DNA of 64,000 bases from Branchiostoma floridae (GCF_000003815.2 NC_049979.1:5411543-5475542), one strand, 5' to 3'; positions 13,501-28,500 are shown, numbered from the stretch's first letter. The notes: generated by a model not told the origin, from the sequence alone. Made by a program: numbers and translations.

Positions 13501-16500
13501 TAAGTCTCACAGGGACAGAATTGCATGCCACATGTACGACGGCCCCAGCAGATGCAGCTTTGTTATTTGGAGTTTCCGTCTCCTAGGAGGACTTCCAACC
13601 AAGGATGCAAGGGTTTCCTCCTACCCCTAACCTGTGTATAGCGGGTGCGTCATGCCCGAACATGCCAAGTATAAGTGGTCTGGAATGGTAGTCATGATTG
13701 TCTCCTATTGTGTTTCTGAACTAATTTTTCCTTCTCTACGAGGCTCCAGCGCCACATGACACCTCTCAGCAGCCCAGACCTGCTCACACCGATCTCAACC
13801 CAAAATGAGCAATTTCCCAGCAGGGCCCTGCAAACCCGGGCCAACGACATGTGACGGGTACAAGAAAGCGGACGAGTGTCTCCCCACTGTTCCTGCATCC
13901 GCACCATTGTCCGTAACCGGGAGGGGGGCGGGTGGAGTGGCCTGCCCTAATTCGTCCCTGTCTCCTCCTTTGGACACCTTCCCACTGGGACGTCAGACAG
14001 GACACGGGCCCAATTTGGCCCTCATAATGAGGTTTGGATAATCTGGCCGATTATCTCTCGCACTGTATACTCCCCCTCTCTACCTGTTCCCATTATCAAA
14101 CCAAACATCTTTTATATATGATGTCAGCTCTCAATTTGCCGGGATTAAATCAGCTCACAGCAGTAATATCCTGACCTGTATGATACAGTCTCTGTGGGGC
14201 TCCCACCTCCAGGCAAACACCTGACAGATGGGACGACGCAACAGAAAAACTCATCCAGACTTTTCAAAGGAGTACTTTTTAAAGGAGTCCTAAACTCCAG
14301 AAGACAGTGTTATATCATAAGTACCCACTAGTCTTCCGTACAGCAAAAAGCATTCAGTATTGTGCTCCCAAACTCCTCTTTAATTGAATTAAGCAATGTC
14401 AGCCTATGGCTGAATACAATGTGTCTGACAAAGCCTGATGAAACCAATTTGAGGGGTGATGTTAAAATCTTGTCTTATTTTGTGTTCAGTGATTTAACCT
14501 AGAGACATATAGACATACCGTATTTTCTCAAATAAAGTACCGACTTGGGGAAGTTTCAGTGTCAGAAGTGTAGCTCCATCTTCCTTTTTAAAGCTCTTTA
14601 AATTTACCATTTATGCATGCAATAACCTCAAATCAAGTGCGCACCCTTTGGCAACAACTTGTAGCACCTTTTTAATTTTGAAAAGTTTAAAATTGCGTAC
14701 TTTATTCGAGAAAATACTGTATGAGGTGATGAGAGCTGCATGTGTGACAAGCCTCCTGCAGCACTAAGGTACACAGAGATGAATGGGCACTGGCATACAG
14801 GTAGCATCAGAAAAAAACATGCACCAGTTTTGGTATGGACTGAATCTCACATATAGTAGCGCACCCAACATCCGCGGGGAGGGGCTAGTTACAGCCCGGA
14901 CAGCAGAGTTTGTGTTACACAGACTAGTATGGTTGTATTAGACCTCTTTATCCATGAAAGGAAATTTTTTTCCATAATAAGGATACTTTAACTTATATTC
15001 CTCACAATATCATCCATGTTGTGTAACTTCAGAACCTTTCTATAAGTCTAGTTGTTTTTTGTTTGTATCCATAAAAGGAAGTTAAGGATTCTTTTATATT
15101 CCTCACAATATCAACGATGTTACGTAACTAACTTCAGAACCTTTCAATAAGTATAGTTGTTTTTTGTTTCTATCCCCGGCAATGCAGGTATTTTCACATT
15201 GCATGCGAAGAAAGTTTGACTAAGTTGTCGGGTCTTCAGCCTCCCTCCTCCTCACACGGCCTTTGGGGCACCTCTGAAACATCATCCCCATCAATTAATT
15301 TTGGGGATTTGTCCCCCCCCCCTACTGGACTAATACTAATAGGCGAGTGGGTTGCGTGCTACTTTCAGCTTTCCTCATCTAATATGCAGGGAAATGAAGT
15401 CGGCGGCGGATAATCCCCGCATACGTAATGGAGGCTGCCCAGCCAGGTAAATGGCTCAGCCCCGTGGCATGGCTTAGGATCACCGCGCTCCCAATTTCCT
15501 CCCGCTGTCTAAAACATAAGGCTCTCCTCTCCCCGTTCCCCCCGGACACCCCAGCCGTGATGGACCGTTCATCAGATTTGACCGAACCCTGCAGGGGGGG
15601 TCTGCACGGGCCCGATCACCTGTTGGCACACTTCGGCTCTTCAGGCCCTAATTGATGAAGAATAGGATCTTCCTTGCCTTATTTCCTCTCTAAAATGACT
15701 CCTTGATTTCCTTGGTGGCACAGCTTACTGAATGAACAACCCACCACTATTGCTCCAGACAGGTGTACGCAGAAGCTATGGCCTACACGGGTTGTGCAAG
15801 GACTGACATTGCAATGGGAATGTCTATTCAACTGCCCTTATATATTTGTTAAGTTACAAATGCAAAACATTGATCATGATGATAAACCGTTGCTTAACTG
15901 GCCGACAGGCTAAATAAAAGTTGAAAACTTGAACTATGCAGCTCCAGATGTCTTTCTGAGGGATGACTGCAGTGTGCAAGATGTCAAAGTTTTCCTCTGC
16001 AAGTGACTACCTGCTATGATTGACCATAGTGGCACTAAGGGCACACTCAAAAGTGTAGGGCTTAGTTTCATGACAATATTTGCTAGCTTAACATTCATGC
16101 GCCAGTTGGTAGAACTCAAACATGACAATGGCTCAAACATTTCAGGACTGTGAGGAGATTAACACTTATAAACCTTTTACCACATCTTCCAGGGTTGGAC
16201 AAGTTTTCTAAAATTCACTTGTCCTATCGGGCAGGTACACAAATAAATTGATTGCCTGAATCAACTTTTCACTTGCCCTGAAATTTAAATGACATTTTCT
16301 ATGCCATCAATGGAATTCTCTTATGGTTCACTCTGTTTTTCTGTGTTGACCAATGCTTGATGCCGTAACTGTGAAAAGCAACAAGTATATAAAAATCGTT
16401 CCCATGAAAAAAATCTTACTTGCCCAAGTGCGGTAAGACATGTACTTGTTTGATCAGCACTTTTACTTGCCCTGGACAATCAGGCTAGTGGACTTGTCCA

Positions 16501-19500
16501 ACCCTGTCTTCATGTGCACACAATAATAAGCTTGTATGCAAATGAGGATAAAATACACGAGTTGAAGAGTAAGGAAACTTGATGGTATCACTATCAGTCC
16601 AATTGACTGATTACAACACTGAGATTTCTGTATCTCTGTTGATAGTTGAATTCACCATTTTCCCTCCAATCAAATGTACACTACAAAAGAGATAATGATG
16701 ACTCTTAACTTAAGACAACACTTTCAAAAGACCATGTTGTTGTTTAACACTATCTACAAACAATAATAGACATCAGACCACTTAAAGCCTGTAGGAGATG
16801 ACCATGGAGAGGATGCGTGATGTAGGTTAGACATCCAGGTAATAAGATACACCAAAAAGTAGTTACTCAAGCAACTGGATATGGTTTTGGAAATGGTCAG
16901 ACGTTTCGGATAGAAGCCACTATCCTTCGTCAGTGACACTGAAGTGATCTGGAAGAAACAGGTCTTTTATACTCTAACTAGGAATGAAGACAATTTCAGA
17001 TGTCCAATAGGAAACGTTGTTAGACAATTCAGATTGAAGACAATTTGGATTCCAAAGAAAACAAAGGTAAGGCGAGATGATGCATCTGATATTTAGTAAT
17101 TATGACTCTTACCAGTGAAAGTTAGAGATGACTGACTAAAAACAGCACTTAAGACATCACTTTCACAAGATTATGGTTTAACATCAGACCACTTAAAGTC
17201 TATACAGAAGGAGATGACCATAATGAAGAAGATGCATGTGATAAGTGATGAACACAACTTTCTGCCACAGAAGATGGAGGAAACAAGATGCTGACAACTT
17301 GAAAGTTCATCTGTGTTGATAGAAGTCATTCTTGAACTAGTTTAACTGTAATATTCAACACAAAAATTGGAATCATCACCCAAATTTTAGACGACTGAAC
17401 AGGGCCAGTCTCTGTCAAGGAATGAACAATCCACTGCTGTTGTGACGTCACGTTATGCAAGTTAAAATCTTGGACATAGAGCCAGACTTTTTTGCTAAAG
17501 GGATCAAAGAAGCTATCTACCTCAGAGTTTTACAACCATCCCTGAACAGAGACGGAGGGCGCTACAGACTTCCTGCAACTTATGATCCACTGCTCACCGA
17601 GTCACGTGTTCTATCTGCAAAACATGACGCCACGACAGCAATGGATTGTTCATTCCTTGACAAAGACTGGTGCTGTTCAGTCGTCTAAAATTTGGGTGAT
17701 GATTCCAATTTTTGTGTTGAACATTACAGTTCAACTAGTTCAAGAGAGATGCTGATAAGTGAATCATGTGGGTACATGTCAGCGGACCAATACATCTCGT
17801 ATTTGTTAGCACAAGATGCGTGACTGTGATAAATGATGGACACAACTTCCGAAAATAATTTCATCAGGTTGGTAGATCGTCGGAGTTATCTTTTAGTTTT
17901 ACACAACCAGTTATTCTCACCTGCTGACGTTTCACCTTGAGACACAGAACTCCAGTTAGAAGCTCTGAGGAAGATGTCTGACTGACATTGAAACATCAGC
18001 AAGGTGGGAAAAACTGGTTGAGTAAACTCCTATGTCCTATGAACACAACTTTCTGGCAGAGAAGATGGAGAAACAAGATGCTGATAAGTGAATGATGTGG
18101 GTACTGATGTCAGTGGAGGAGAATGATCTGCCGAGATGAGTGTTTGGGGGCTTACAGGTCCAAGAAAAGAACAAAAGCAAAGTAGAGGAGAGTTGACAGT
18201 CATTTTTACCAGGCTTCTACAGAAACAAGAAGCTGATAAGTGAGTGATGTGGGTACTGATGTCAGCGGAGGAGGATGATCCGCCAGCATCGCATGCCGTG
18301 CAGAATGTAAACACGGGACCGACGCACCTTGTCTTTGTCAGCAGGCGGACAAGAATTTATAGCCCTGCCATCCCGGCGAGGGGATTAGGAGTAAACCATT
18401 AAGCTTTCTGTCAAAACACACGGCTAGATTAATACCTCAGCACCAGCATAAGGCCGCGCGGCCCTCCCCAGGTACGTGCGGAACATCTCCCGCCCCGCCG
18501 TAATCTCTCCCACCTGGCATCCTGCCCTTCAACTCTCCACAAGGTCGGGAAATTATCTCTTCACATTACTCATGGATTAACTCCTCAGCACCGCCGCCCT
18601 GACAGGGATGCTACCCCGGGAGACACGCTCCAACCACGTATTGCCACAGCCAAGTTAGAGATTACTCTCCAAGATACCTTTTGCCACAGAACTTTCTACA
18701 AGCATTGGGTTACTTCTCTAAGGGACAACCCCTATACCTCTATCATGTAACATTGCTACTACTGCTTTATATGTACATTTGTCTGATAATTGAATTATGC
18801 AATATAATGCAATTTAATGCAATATAAACACATCAAAACCTTGATCATTGAAGGAGACCAACTCCAACCACGTACTGCCACAGCCAACTTGAAGTTAGAG
18901 ATTACTCTCCAAGATACCTTTTACCACTGAACTTTTCTAAAAGCAGTGGGCTACTCCTATATCAATAAAGGACAAATGTCTGATCAACGGCCTGACAGAG
19001 ATGCTACCCTAGAAGACACGCTCCAACCACGTACGAGGGGGGATCAATAAGTTCTCGGCCTCACCCAGAAATAATAAGCACAACTCAGATTTCGAAGCAT
19101 AGATGTCAAGTATGAAGTCTTATATGAAGGTGTACCAAAACTCAAATTAGTGTGATTATTACTTTGCAGGTGACACCCAGTAACGTTAGGTAAGGGGGAA
19201 GGGAAAAAAACGTGGACAATTGAGCTGCGACCTGAGGTGTGCGGGTCAGTTTGCGCTGCTGGAAGTCAGACACCCAATTCTTTCTGCTTGAAATAGGAAG
19301 GAGAATCATTATCAAACATTTTGACAATGTCTTTTGTTAATGACACAGAATTGATGGCATGGGGAACTTGACCCACACATGTCTGATCACAATTCACCCT
19401 TGTTTTTCTCGCCACCTAGCTTCTAATTAAAAGACCTTCTTGATCACCCCTAGTACTGACAGAGTCAAGTTAGAAATTACTCTTCCAGATACCTTTTACC

Positions 19501-22500
19501 CCAGAACTTTCTAAAAGCATTGGGCTACTTCTGTAAGAGACAAATGTTTTGAGGAAGTCAATGCATTGTGAATATAATCCGGTATACAGCCATAAACCTA
19601 TAGATTTTGACTTGAAGACCCCTATACTTCTATCATGTAACATTGCAACTACTGCTTTATATGTACAAGTCTGAGATTACTCAGATACCTTTTACCCCAG
19701 AACTTTCTAAAAGCATTGGGCTACTTTTGTATGGGACAAAAGTCTGATCAAGCATTTGAGGAAGGCAATGCAATGTGAATATCATCCGGCACACAGCCTT
19801 AAATTTATAGAGTTTGACTTGTAGACCCCTATATCTCTATCATGTAACATTGCTACTAATAACTGCTTTATAATGTACTACATTTGTCTGACAATGTACA
19901 ATTGAATTATGACCACTTTTAATGCAAAATAAACACATCAAAGCCTTGATCATTGAAGTAGATAAAGATTTACTTAGCTTTCTCCATGAAGAGATTGACA
20001 GAACTGAACAACCAGCCTAACAATAACATTGTTATCACCCCCCAGAGATGGATTAAATAAGCTTTCAGCCTTGGTTTTCACAGGATAAACATCCTACAGC
20101 CGTAAAATTGAATCTGGGACAGGTGCAAAGTCTCCAAAAGATAACTGATAACAGAAAGAAAGGAAGGATGCAGGATAATAATTTTGACCTGACACGAAGG
20201 AGAATAGGACGGAGAGAAGATGGGGGAAAAGGTACGCTACCTTTGTCATTCATCGCCGTGCGCAGCTGCTTCTCTAGGGCAGCTGCCCTGTTGTCGATCT
20301 GATCCTGCTCGTTGTCCAAGGCACACAGTTCACCAGTCACGTACTCACTGGCACTCAACATGTCCTGGTGGGGAGAGAGACAGAGGTGGGACATGAGGGC
20401 TTGCTTGCGACATCCACAACAAACTCACGAGAAACTTGTTCAGAACAGAAAGAACGTCTAACCAACTGTTACAGGAACCGTTACAAGAACCTATTCTATA
20501 CTTCTTGAAACTGTTAAACGAGCAAAGCTAAACATTGGTAGACTTGGATAATTCTAGTCATAATTTTCGTCATTAATGTATGTTTTCGTCTGTATGCCTG
20601 TATGATGCGTTTATAGTAAGTTTTAAAAGATTCTTAGTTTTATCAAGTGTAGTTCATTCAATTGCTTTTAACTCCATGCATGTGTGTATTAAGGAATTGG
20701 TGAAATAAAATGTGCAATTCAGCCAGCTGGCTGCAAAATGTTTTTAAATTCAATGAAGTTGTGCAGTTAATTAACCATTTATTCATTCACATTGTGCCTC
20801 AGTTTCACACATATCAAATGTCTAGTCCGAGATTAGCCTGAAACTAGCATATGAACAATGTCTCCTCTTTCTTGTCACAACTTTTTTTACTGATTCAATG
20901 AATGAGCTTTAACATGTCCTGGTGTGGGATGAAACAGAGGTGGCACATGAATGCTTGCTCAAATTGTGCCTCCTCACTTTTACACATGTCAAATGTCTAG
21001 TTCGAGATTAGCCTGCCTGAAACTAGAATATGTCTCCACTTTCTTGTCACAACTTTTTACTGGTTCAACAAATGTGCCTCAAGATCTCCTAGTGTGGGGT
21101 TAAACAGGGGTGGGACATGAATGATTGCTCAAATTGTGTCTCATTTTTACATGTGTCAAATGTCTAGTCCAAGATTAGCCTGAAACTAGAACATGAACAA
21201 TGTCTCCTCTTTCTTGTCACAACTTTTTACTGGTTCGGCTGATGAGCCAGTATCTCTTAATCTTAAAACAGGAAATGTAAACATCATAAAAAGTCATGAT
21301 TGGACCATTCCCATCTGAAGCTTTTGTCTAACGTTGTTTGTGACATTATGGGTCATTAAACTTTATGCATTGATTTAGATACACCTGCTACGGCTTCAGT
21401 CATGATCTTTATCAAAAGACTTACATAGCAGATGATTTACATTCAAGGAATGCAGCCTGAGACAAAATTCATCAACAAACACTTTGGGTGTTGAAGAAGA
21501 TAAATACTGTATACCAAATATAGTTTCTTGGTTAAGTAATTTTGATGAGAAACAACTGTCATATCGTTCTGTTTCAAAACCTTGGTTGTTTGAAGATGTT
21601 TTAAAATCTGTGTAAGAACATACCAGTGTTACAGCTTTTAACTTTAACTCAACACTATGATGATTAGGTATACATAAAATATCAATCTACACCTTTTCGT
21701 TGAACATTTTGGTAGGACATACTCCTTACTTATACTTGTGAGAGAGTGAGTACTTGTCATGCACAAGAATGAGTATTTGTGATTAGGGGTGGTACTGGTA
21801 CGGTGTCTCGTTACAAAACTGTTTTTTCTTGTTGGACCGGTCCAGAAAAACAGGACCTGAAAAAAATCAGTGGACCAGATGCCGAATCGATAAGAAAATG
21901 ACTAGATTATACTGGCAGGTGTTCAAGTGTTTTGGGGCTTACAGATCTAAGAAAAGAACAAGAGCGGCAAAGTAGAGGAGAATTATTTTCAAAATGTCAA
22001 TTGATAGACCACCAAACAGAATCCTACTCAGGGAAATGGACCATTGTTTTGAGTGTCTCCCATTCACAAGTTTTCACAGATAATTATGTTCAGGTTCAGG
22101 TCTGGACCTGGACCTGTTGCTCTGGACCTGTACCTGACGTTTCTGTGCTGGTACCCACCCCTATTTGTGATGCAGGCATTTCCCTTACAACAAACATGAC
22201 TATAAAACAACTGTGTTGTAAACATAGATAATCTCCAAACAGATCCTATGGTAGCATAAGATAGTTTCAAAAGCTGGCAGAGGAGTGAAGCCGACCTAGG
22301 AGCGTGTATGCCCCGGTGCCCATTTGACTCCCTTTGGTCGGCTTCACTCCTCTGCCAGCTTTGATACTATCTTGTAGCACCGTAGGATCTGCTTGGAGAT
22401 TAAACATAGACATGAATGACTGACTTGCTCCTCCGGTTCCGGTTGAGGTTCGTTTTCTTCCGTGATGAGTTGTCCCTGCAGCGGGCTGGCCGCCCGTCCC

Positions 22501-25500
22501 TCCATGATGTCGCTGAAGGACTGCAGTTTTGTCCTGGAGGTCGGTGATACCTTGCTGGGACTGTCGCCCTCCCCGCCCTTGGTGCCCTTCTTGCTCCCCT
22601 CCCTCCCCACATAGATGACAGCTCCGGGCTCGTAATTCTGGGCATCGTATAAGAATGGCATGGCTTCAATAACCATGAAACAAACTTTCTCATGTACAAG
22701 ATATGGACAAAATTTCTGTACATGAAAAATAATTCTGGGCATCATAAAGAATGCCATGGCTTCAATAGGCATGAAACAAACTTTCTCATGTAGAAGATAT
22801 GGACAAAATTTCTGTACATGAAAAATAATTAAAGAGCTGCCAAAGCCCAGACTCACATTTCCCTTGAAACAGACTGACACAACCACTGATTCAGCAAAGA
22901 GAACTGCGAGCTAAAATACTAGGCTTTCCTTTGCATAATGGCATCTCCTTTGTAGTTCTTTCTTCAGATGTGCTTTGGCACAGGTGTAATTTTATTATGC
23001 ATGTTTCACACAAAACAACAACAACAACAACAAATTTTACAAACACAACGCTAGCTGGATTGGCAATGTGCTTGGTTTTAAAGGTTAATGGTTTCAATGA
23101 ACATTGAATAGTGAGTGGCTGAGATTGCAAGGACAGTGCACAGGCTCCCTACTTATCACAAGGCAAGTTATGAATTAGCTGGGCAGTAATGTGAAATCAC
23201 TTGATGCAGCAGCATATCAGCAGTAACCCACACCACACCACACCAAGTGCAAGCAATGTAAGGCTACAGCACATTTATTTGTTGCTTCTCAGATCTTTTA
23301 GACAGGTCGTAAAAAAAAAATATTTTTCAAAAGGTCTGGGGTGAAGATGTACGGCTAGATAACACAGAAAACAACAGCCTGAGGATTTTATATGATAAAT
23401 CCCTTGCTTTGATTTGTTCTGAATAAATGGCATTGTTTTTATACTGAAATTAAGTGTTGTGGCTCTGAATGATAATATTCACAGGTTTGTGATAGCAAAA
23501 TCTGCATTATTTTTTCTCTGGACTTATTTTTTTCTAAATGAAAAAGAAAAAGAGACAGGCGAATCCGAGAAGCAACAAGTAAAATAGGCTTAAAGGCTGA
23601 AAGCAAACAAACAGTTCCACCATGACACCCTACCTCAGGTGACCTCGTCTGCAATGTCATGTTATAGAAGTGAAAAGAAAACAAGAAAACACCAGTTAAT
23701 GTCTCTGTCTCACCATCTCATGGTCTAGGAAGGAAGCTATAAATGGTGAAAGTGTGTTACATATAAGGAAGATATACAAACATAGAAAATGTACATTCAT
23801 TTGTATAAAGAATGAAATTATGCTTCACCTTGCTTTTGCCTTTAAGCATTAGTTACTTGGAAATATGTTTCTGTCATGTTGAATGTAGAGAAAACAGAAG
23901 AATGATGTACACCAAATAAACATGTCATTTCCTATTTGCCGCAGTAAACATGGTGCCTTTAATGATGTCACACCATGCATGTCTATCTAGCATGGAGGCT
24001 AGCAAGTTGTGGTCCTTTAGACCGACCTTCTGGACGTATACATGTACAATTCCCTTACCTTCTCTTTCTCCAGTTTGTTGGCGGTGTCAGCGAGAGTGTT
24101 GGCCAGTCCTGGCCGTGCCAACATCAGCTTCTTCAGCTTCAGGTCGGCCCTGCTGGCACTGCCACGCCCACTGCTCATCCTGTTCAAGGCACCTAAACGG
24201 ACAGCAAACGTCTTAGAATCTACAGATGTCTCTCCTTGGGGTCCCAGCAGTGTTCTAGCCAGCCAAATTTTTTTTCTGTCGCCAGAATTTTAAATTTTGA
24301 AATCCTGCCGAGCACCGGATGTGTGACGATTCTAGGGGGGTCTCTTGGTAAATTTTGAAATCTAGACCCTCTGAAATGCTATTTCCTGCATTCTGAGGGG
24401 CAAATTTTGCTGGAAGACTCTGCTTCGTTCAATGGCATCTGTTTTGATATCTTTACATTACATTTTTTGTCCATCATAGAGGATAGAATGGGCAAATTTT
24501 GTTGTTGTTGTTGTTGTCCATCTCCAACAGCAAAATTCCGACGCAAAAAGGACGGATGCTGGCTAGAACCCTGGGTCCCAGTAATAAAAATGAGAACTTT
24601 GGTTAGGAATTAACTGCAATTTAACACAAAACAGAGGGGAGGGGATCATTGATTGGCAAATAGAAAACTTTTTTCCATGTACCATAACGGTATGTGGCAG
24701 TTGTAAGTTCACACTGGGTTATTATTTTTTTTTCAAGCAAATTGAAAACACTTGAAGGACAGTTCCATGGATGAAAGAATAGGGTTAAAAGTACACTATG
24801 CTCACCTATAAGACCTACGGCCAGTCAAATAAATGTCACTACTGAAACTGTGCCAACAGAGTGTGATTAAGGCAAAGTGGAGAAGGCAACCATCAAAAGC
24901 CATTTAACACAACAAACGACAAAGGTGAAGACAATAAGTAAAATGTACTTGACTTTCTTTACGTCCCATCTATTAAAGCAGGGTTCTCCCCAGAATTTTT
25001 TAGTATAGTGGAGGGGCTGGCAAAAATAACCCGTACCAACGCGCTGCACTTTCATGAAAATGGGTTCATTTTGCAATGACAGAGGGTGTCAAATACTACA
25101 AGTATAATATACTGTTGTTATTCCTTTGTTGTGAAGTGGCAAAACTACTATTGTTTTGATCATTGCTCATTCACAAGTTTTTGCAGACAATGCTGACTGG
25201 AAAAGTGATGCCACTTGGTACAAAAATCTGTGAATTGTCATTAATCTTAGCAAAACTAACAAAGAAAATAGGGAAGAAACACACTAAATTTGAAAAATAG
25301 TATAGTGGAGCTGGCTGAGGGTATAGTGGAGGGCCTCCCTTATTCCACTCTCTGGGGAGAACCCTGATTAAAGTTATGAAAACAAAACAAAAAGACTGAT
25401 CCTAATTGTCATTGATATGGAACTGGTGTTGTACATTCTTTCAGGGTTGGACAAGTTTTCCTTACCTATCGGGCAAGCACAAAAAAATTTACTTGCCCGA

Positions 25501-28500
25501 ACCCATTTTTCACCTGCCCAAAATTCAAATGTCACTGTGCTGCATTTTCACCTCCAGCAACGGAATTCTTATTATTGCCTCTATTTTTCTATGTTGACCA
25601 TTGCTTGATGTCATGACTGAAAAAAGTAACAAGTATATCAAAATCACACTCAATGGAAAAATCAAACAGTGGGGTAGGTCATGCACTTGCCCCATCAGCA
25701 CTTGCCCTGCCTAGACAATATGGCTATTGGACGTGTCCAACCCTGTCTTTAGTTTCTGTGTATAAAAAAGTTGCTTACAGACAGACACTTCAAACATGTA
25801 TGGATATTTAAACATGCAAGTTTCTCATACTACATACTGTGATGGGACATAACAAAGCAGCACAAAAAAATTATACAGCAGAGAAATGGTTAATTGAATA
25901 TGAGAAAAAAGTGTTAAAGAAACAAAAAGGGATAGACGTACCCTCACCCGAACCCGAATCAGGGCTTTGACTCTGGCTTGGCACCTTGGTCCCAAACTGA
26001 TAAAACTGAAAGCCTGGGAAGTGGTGAAATGATATGATATGTACATGTGGGGTTGGTTTATGTGGTGTTGGGATACACAATGGGGAAAGGAAAAATAAAG
26101 TCAAGTAAGCATAGACAAGAGGCAAACACAAAATCCTCCACCAAAGGTTTAGCAACACACCCCTTTGTAGTTAGTTTGGTGTAAAGTTACAATACACTTT
26201 GGGTTTCTCGGGTAGTAATACTGTTGTGGAAAAAATGCTTGGAAGTTGGATACATATCAGTGCTTGAAATATCCTTTTTTTCAGCCAGGTTGCCCAGACG
26301 GCAACCTGAGTCAAAAGCGCCATCAACATTTCAGGTTGCCCACTTCCAAGATATTGCTTTCTTCAAATCAGCTTCTCATTTATTATCTTTTCTTCCAGTT
26401 GCATGTAACTACTTACATTTTGTATTTTGTCTCAACAGGAAATACAAACAAAAGCTATGCAAGTAGATAAGGGTTGTTATCACTGCAAAATTTCAGGTTG
26501 CCCACTGCACCACCTGGGTTTGAAACTAAGTTGCGCCAAGCAAAATGTGGTTTCATTTGCAAGTGTGCAAGTGGGTATTTCAAGCACTGCATATGAATGT
26601 AAAATCAAAGAATTTCTGAAAAAAAGAAAAAAAATCAATGGAACAGGTGGTCTAAAATATCATGACAATTATCTTGAAAAATCATAACCGCAATCACTAA
26701 TAAATTAATCAAAGCAATCAATAGTGATAGTAATAATTCAATCCTCTGACAAAGTAACAATCCTTGTTTCGACCTTACTAAATTCATTTCAGAACGATTG
26801 GACTTGAGAGTAAATTCATAACAAAGAACAACTACAATAGATGAGGAAAGGTACCCAAGAAACAAGTGTGATGATGAATCTGACAGTGATTGTGACATTT
26901 CTTTGAACTGAGTAACTTATGACTGATCAAAGGAGATCACAAGATGAATCGATTTAGACTGGAGATCAACAGAGCCCTCTACCACATGGCATTGGAACAG
27001 CATGTCAGTAAAATCCTCTACAGATAATCACTCAGCAGAGCCCCCTCTCTTGTGGTAGTGGAATTGCAGTTATGGCTTTTAGACACTTCACTGGTCATAT
27101 GTTGACAGAAATAAGCGTCAAGTTGGGTACAAAAAAGGCAATTCAGACAACTCAAGGCATGTGGTGGCTATTCCCAGACATTTTGTGGTAACTGAGAAAA
27201 ATAAAATCAGGGGAGGTCTAAGAATTCCACAGTCAGGGCTTACAGCAATGTTCAGTGGAATTATGGTTAAGATTTTCAACATCTCACAGCAATTTTTTAA
27301 AGTAACATAATTTTAGGTAACTTTCATAACAGAGTGTAGAACAGTCAGGCTTTTAGCTTGGATTTATTATAGGGGGTCCAAATTTCTTGGTAAGTGATAT
27401 ATAGGCATGACTCTTGCAGGGGGGTCCAGAGGCATCCACCTTTCATGGTGCAGAGTTTTCAAGAATTTGAAATTAAAATGGTGCATTCTAAGGTTTTCTG
27501 AGGGCTAAATTACTGTACAGAGAGATCACAGTAGAAGACTGTGACCACAAACCACAAGTGGCATCCCTGGTCAATCAGAATTTCATGCTTGTCAGAGGAT
27601 CTGCTCCCCAGTGTAAGGGCGTCTAGTGCCTCCAATTTCTGGTTATTTTAAGAAAAGCGCGTCCAGATGATGCCATGACGTATGCCTGGCTAAAAGCCTG
27701 AGAACATGGACTCCAGGAAGAATAGATTTTGCATTTGTAACGTCTAGTGGAGATCGAAATTAACAAATAAACAAACAAACAAACAGCCTTGGCCTGGTAA
27801 GTACTAGTACCTGCAGCAGACACGGATCTGGTCACCCCCTTGTGTGGAGAAGTGGAGCCGTCCAGCCCAGGCAGCTGGGGTTTGTTAATGCCAGCACGGG
27901 CTTCAGCTATCAGCAACCTGGCCCGCTCACGCAGCTGTCTCTGCCTCTCTTCCTCATCCTGGGTAAGGGCAGAGACAAAGAACCGTTAGTTATTTTCATC
28001 AACTGATAGACTGGACAGAATGATGCTGATTTGAAATTGCTACCAAATAATTGCGGCCACAGCAAACGTCACTTTCAGTAGTCAACAAACCAACAATAAA
28101 ATGTACATAACAAATCCAATTTACATCTAAAGAATCAAATGTACTTAAAAAATACATGTATATGTAATGCCTAAAAGCACAACAGAGGAAATGGAAGACT
28201 AGGACAGGAGCGTAATGTAAGATGGAAAGTTTAGTTGTCCATACCTCTTCATCAGGTGATTCCGACTAACAAGTATGAGACAGCACAAGAAACAAATTGC
28301 AGCAAGGAGTCAACTTAATGTATTAAGTTACCCCAGTACTATACTATAAGTAGAGCGAATGTCATGAAAAAATGTGTACGGAAGCTGTGGTTACGATTGT
28401 TCATAACATTGTACGACATGCATCATCCCATTAATATCAATGATGGAAGCCACTTTTAACTGTGACAGTACTCTACATCTTTATGTAAATTTACTGGATC

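Larger units (their letters stand above)
12465..20240 (-). other. EHBP1: EHBP1 intron 22, GC-rich blocks and duplications
   Basis: 7.8 kb. Blocks at 13430-14240, 15190-15660 and 18260-18640 are GC-rich and look non-repetitive. MITEs lie at 14518-14719 and 16190-16506, Penelope-like DNA at 16826-18030, and a local duplication at 18640-19960. No exon seen. Confidence 0.55.

Noticed and set aside
22344-22886. A 180-residue minus-strand frame read as one coding block
   Set aside because: Only 22425-22637 is exon 21; the rest is intron with a duplicated acceptor and a MITE end, and reading through would not fit the phase-0 end of exon 20.
25942-25996. 55-nt version of EHBP1 exon 19 using the nearer AG
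   Set aside because: It would shift frame or read into a TGA; the 72-nt version ending at 26013 keeps phase.
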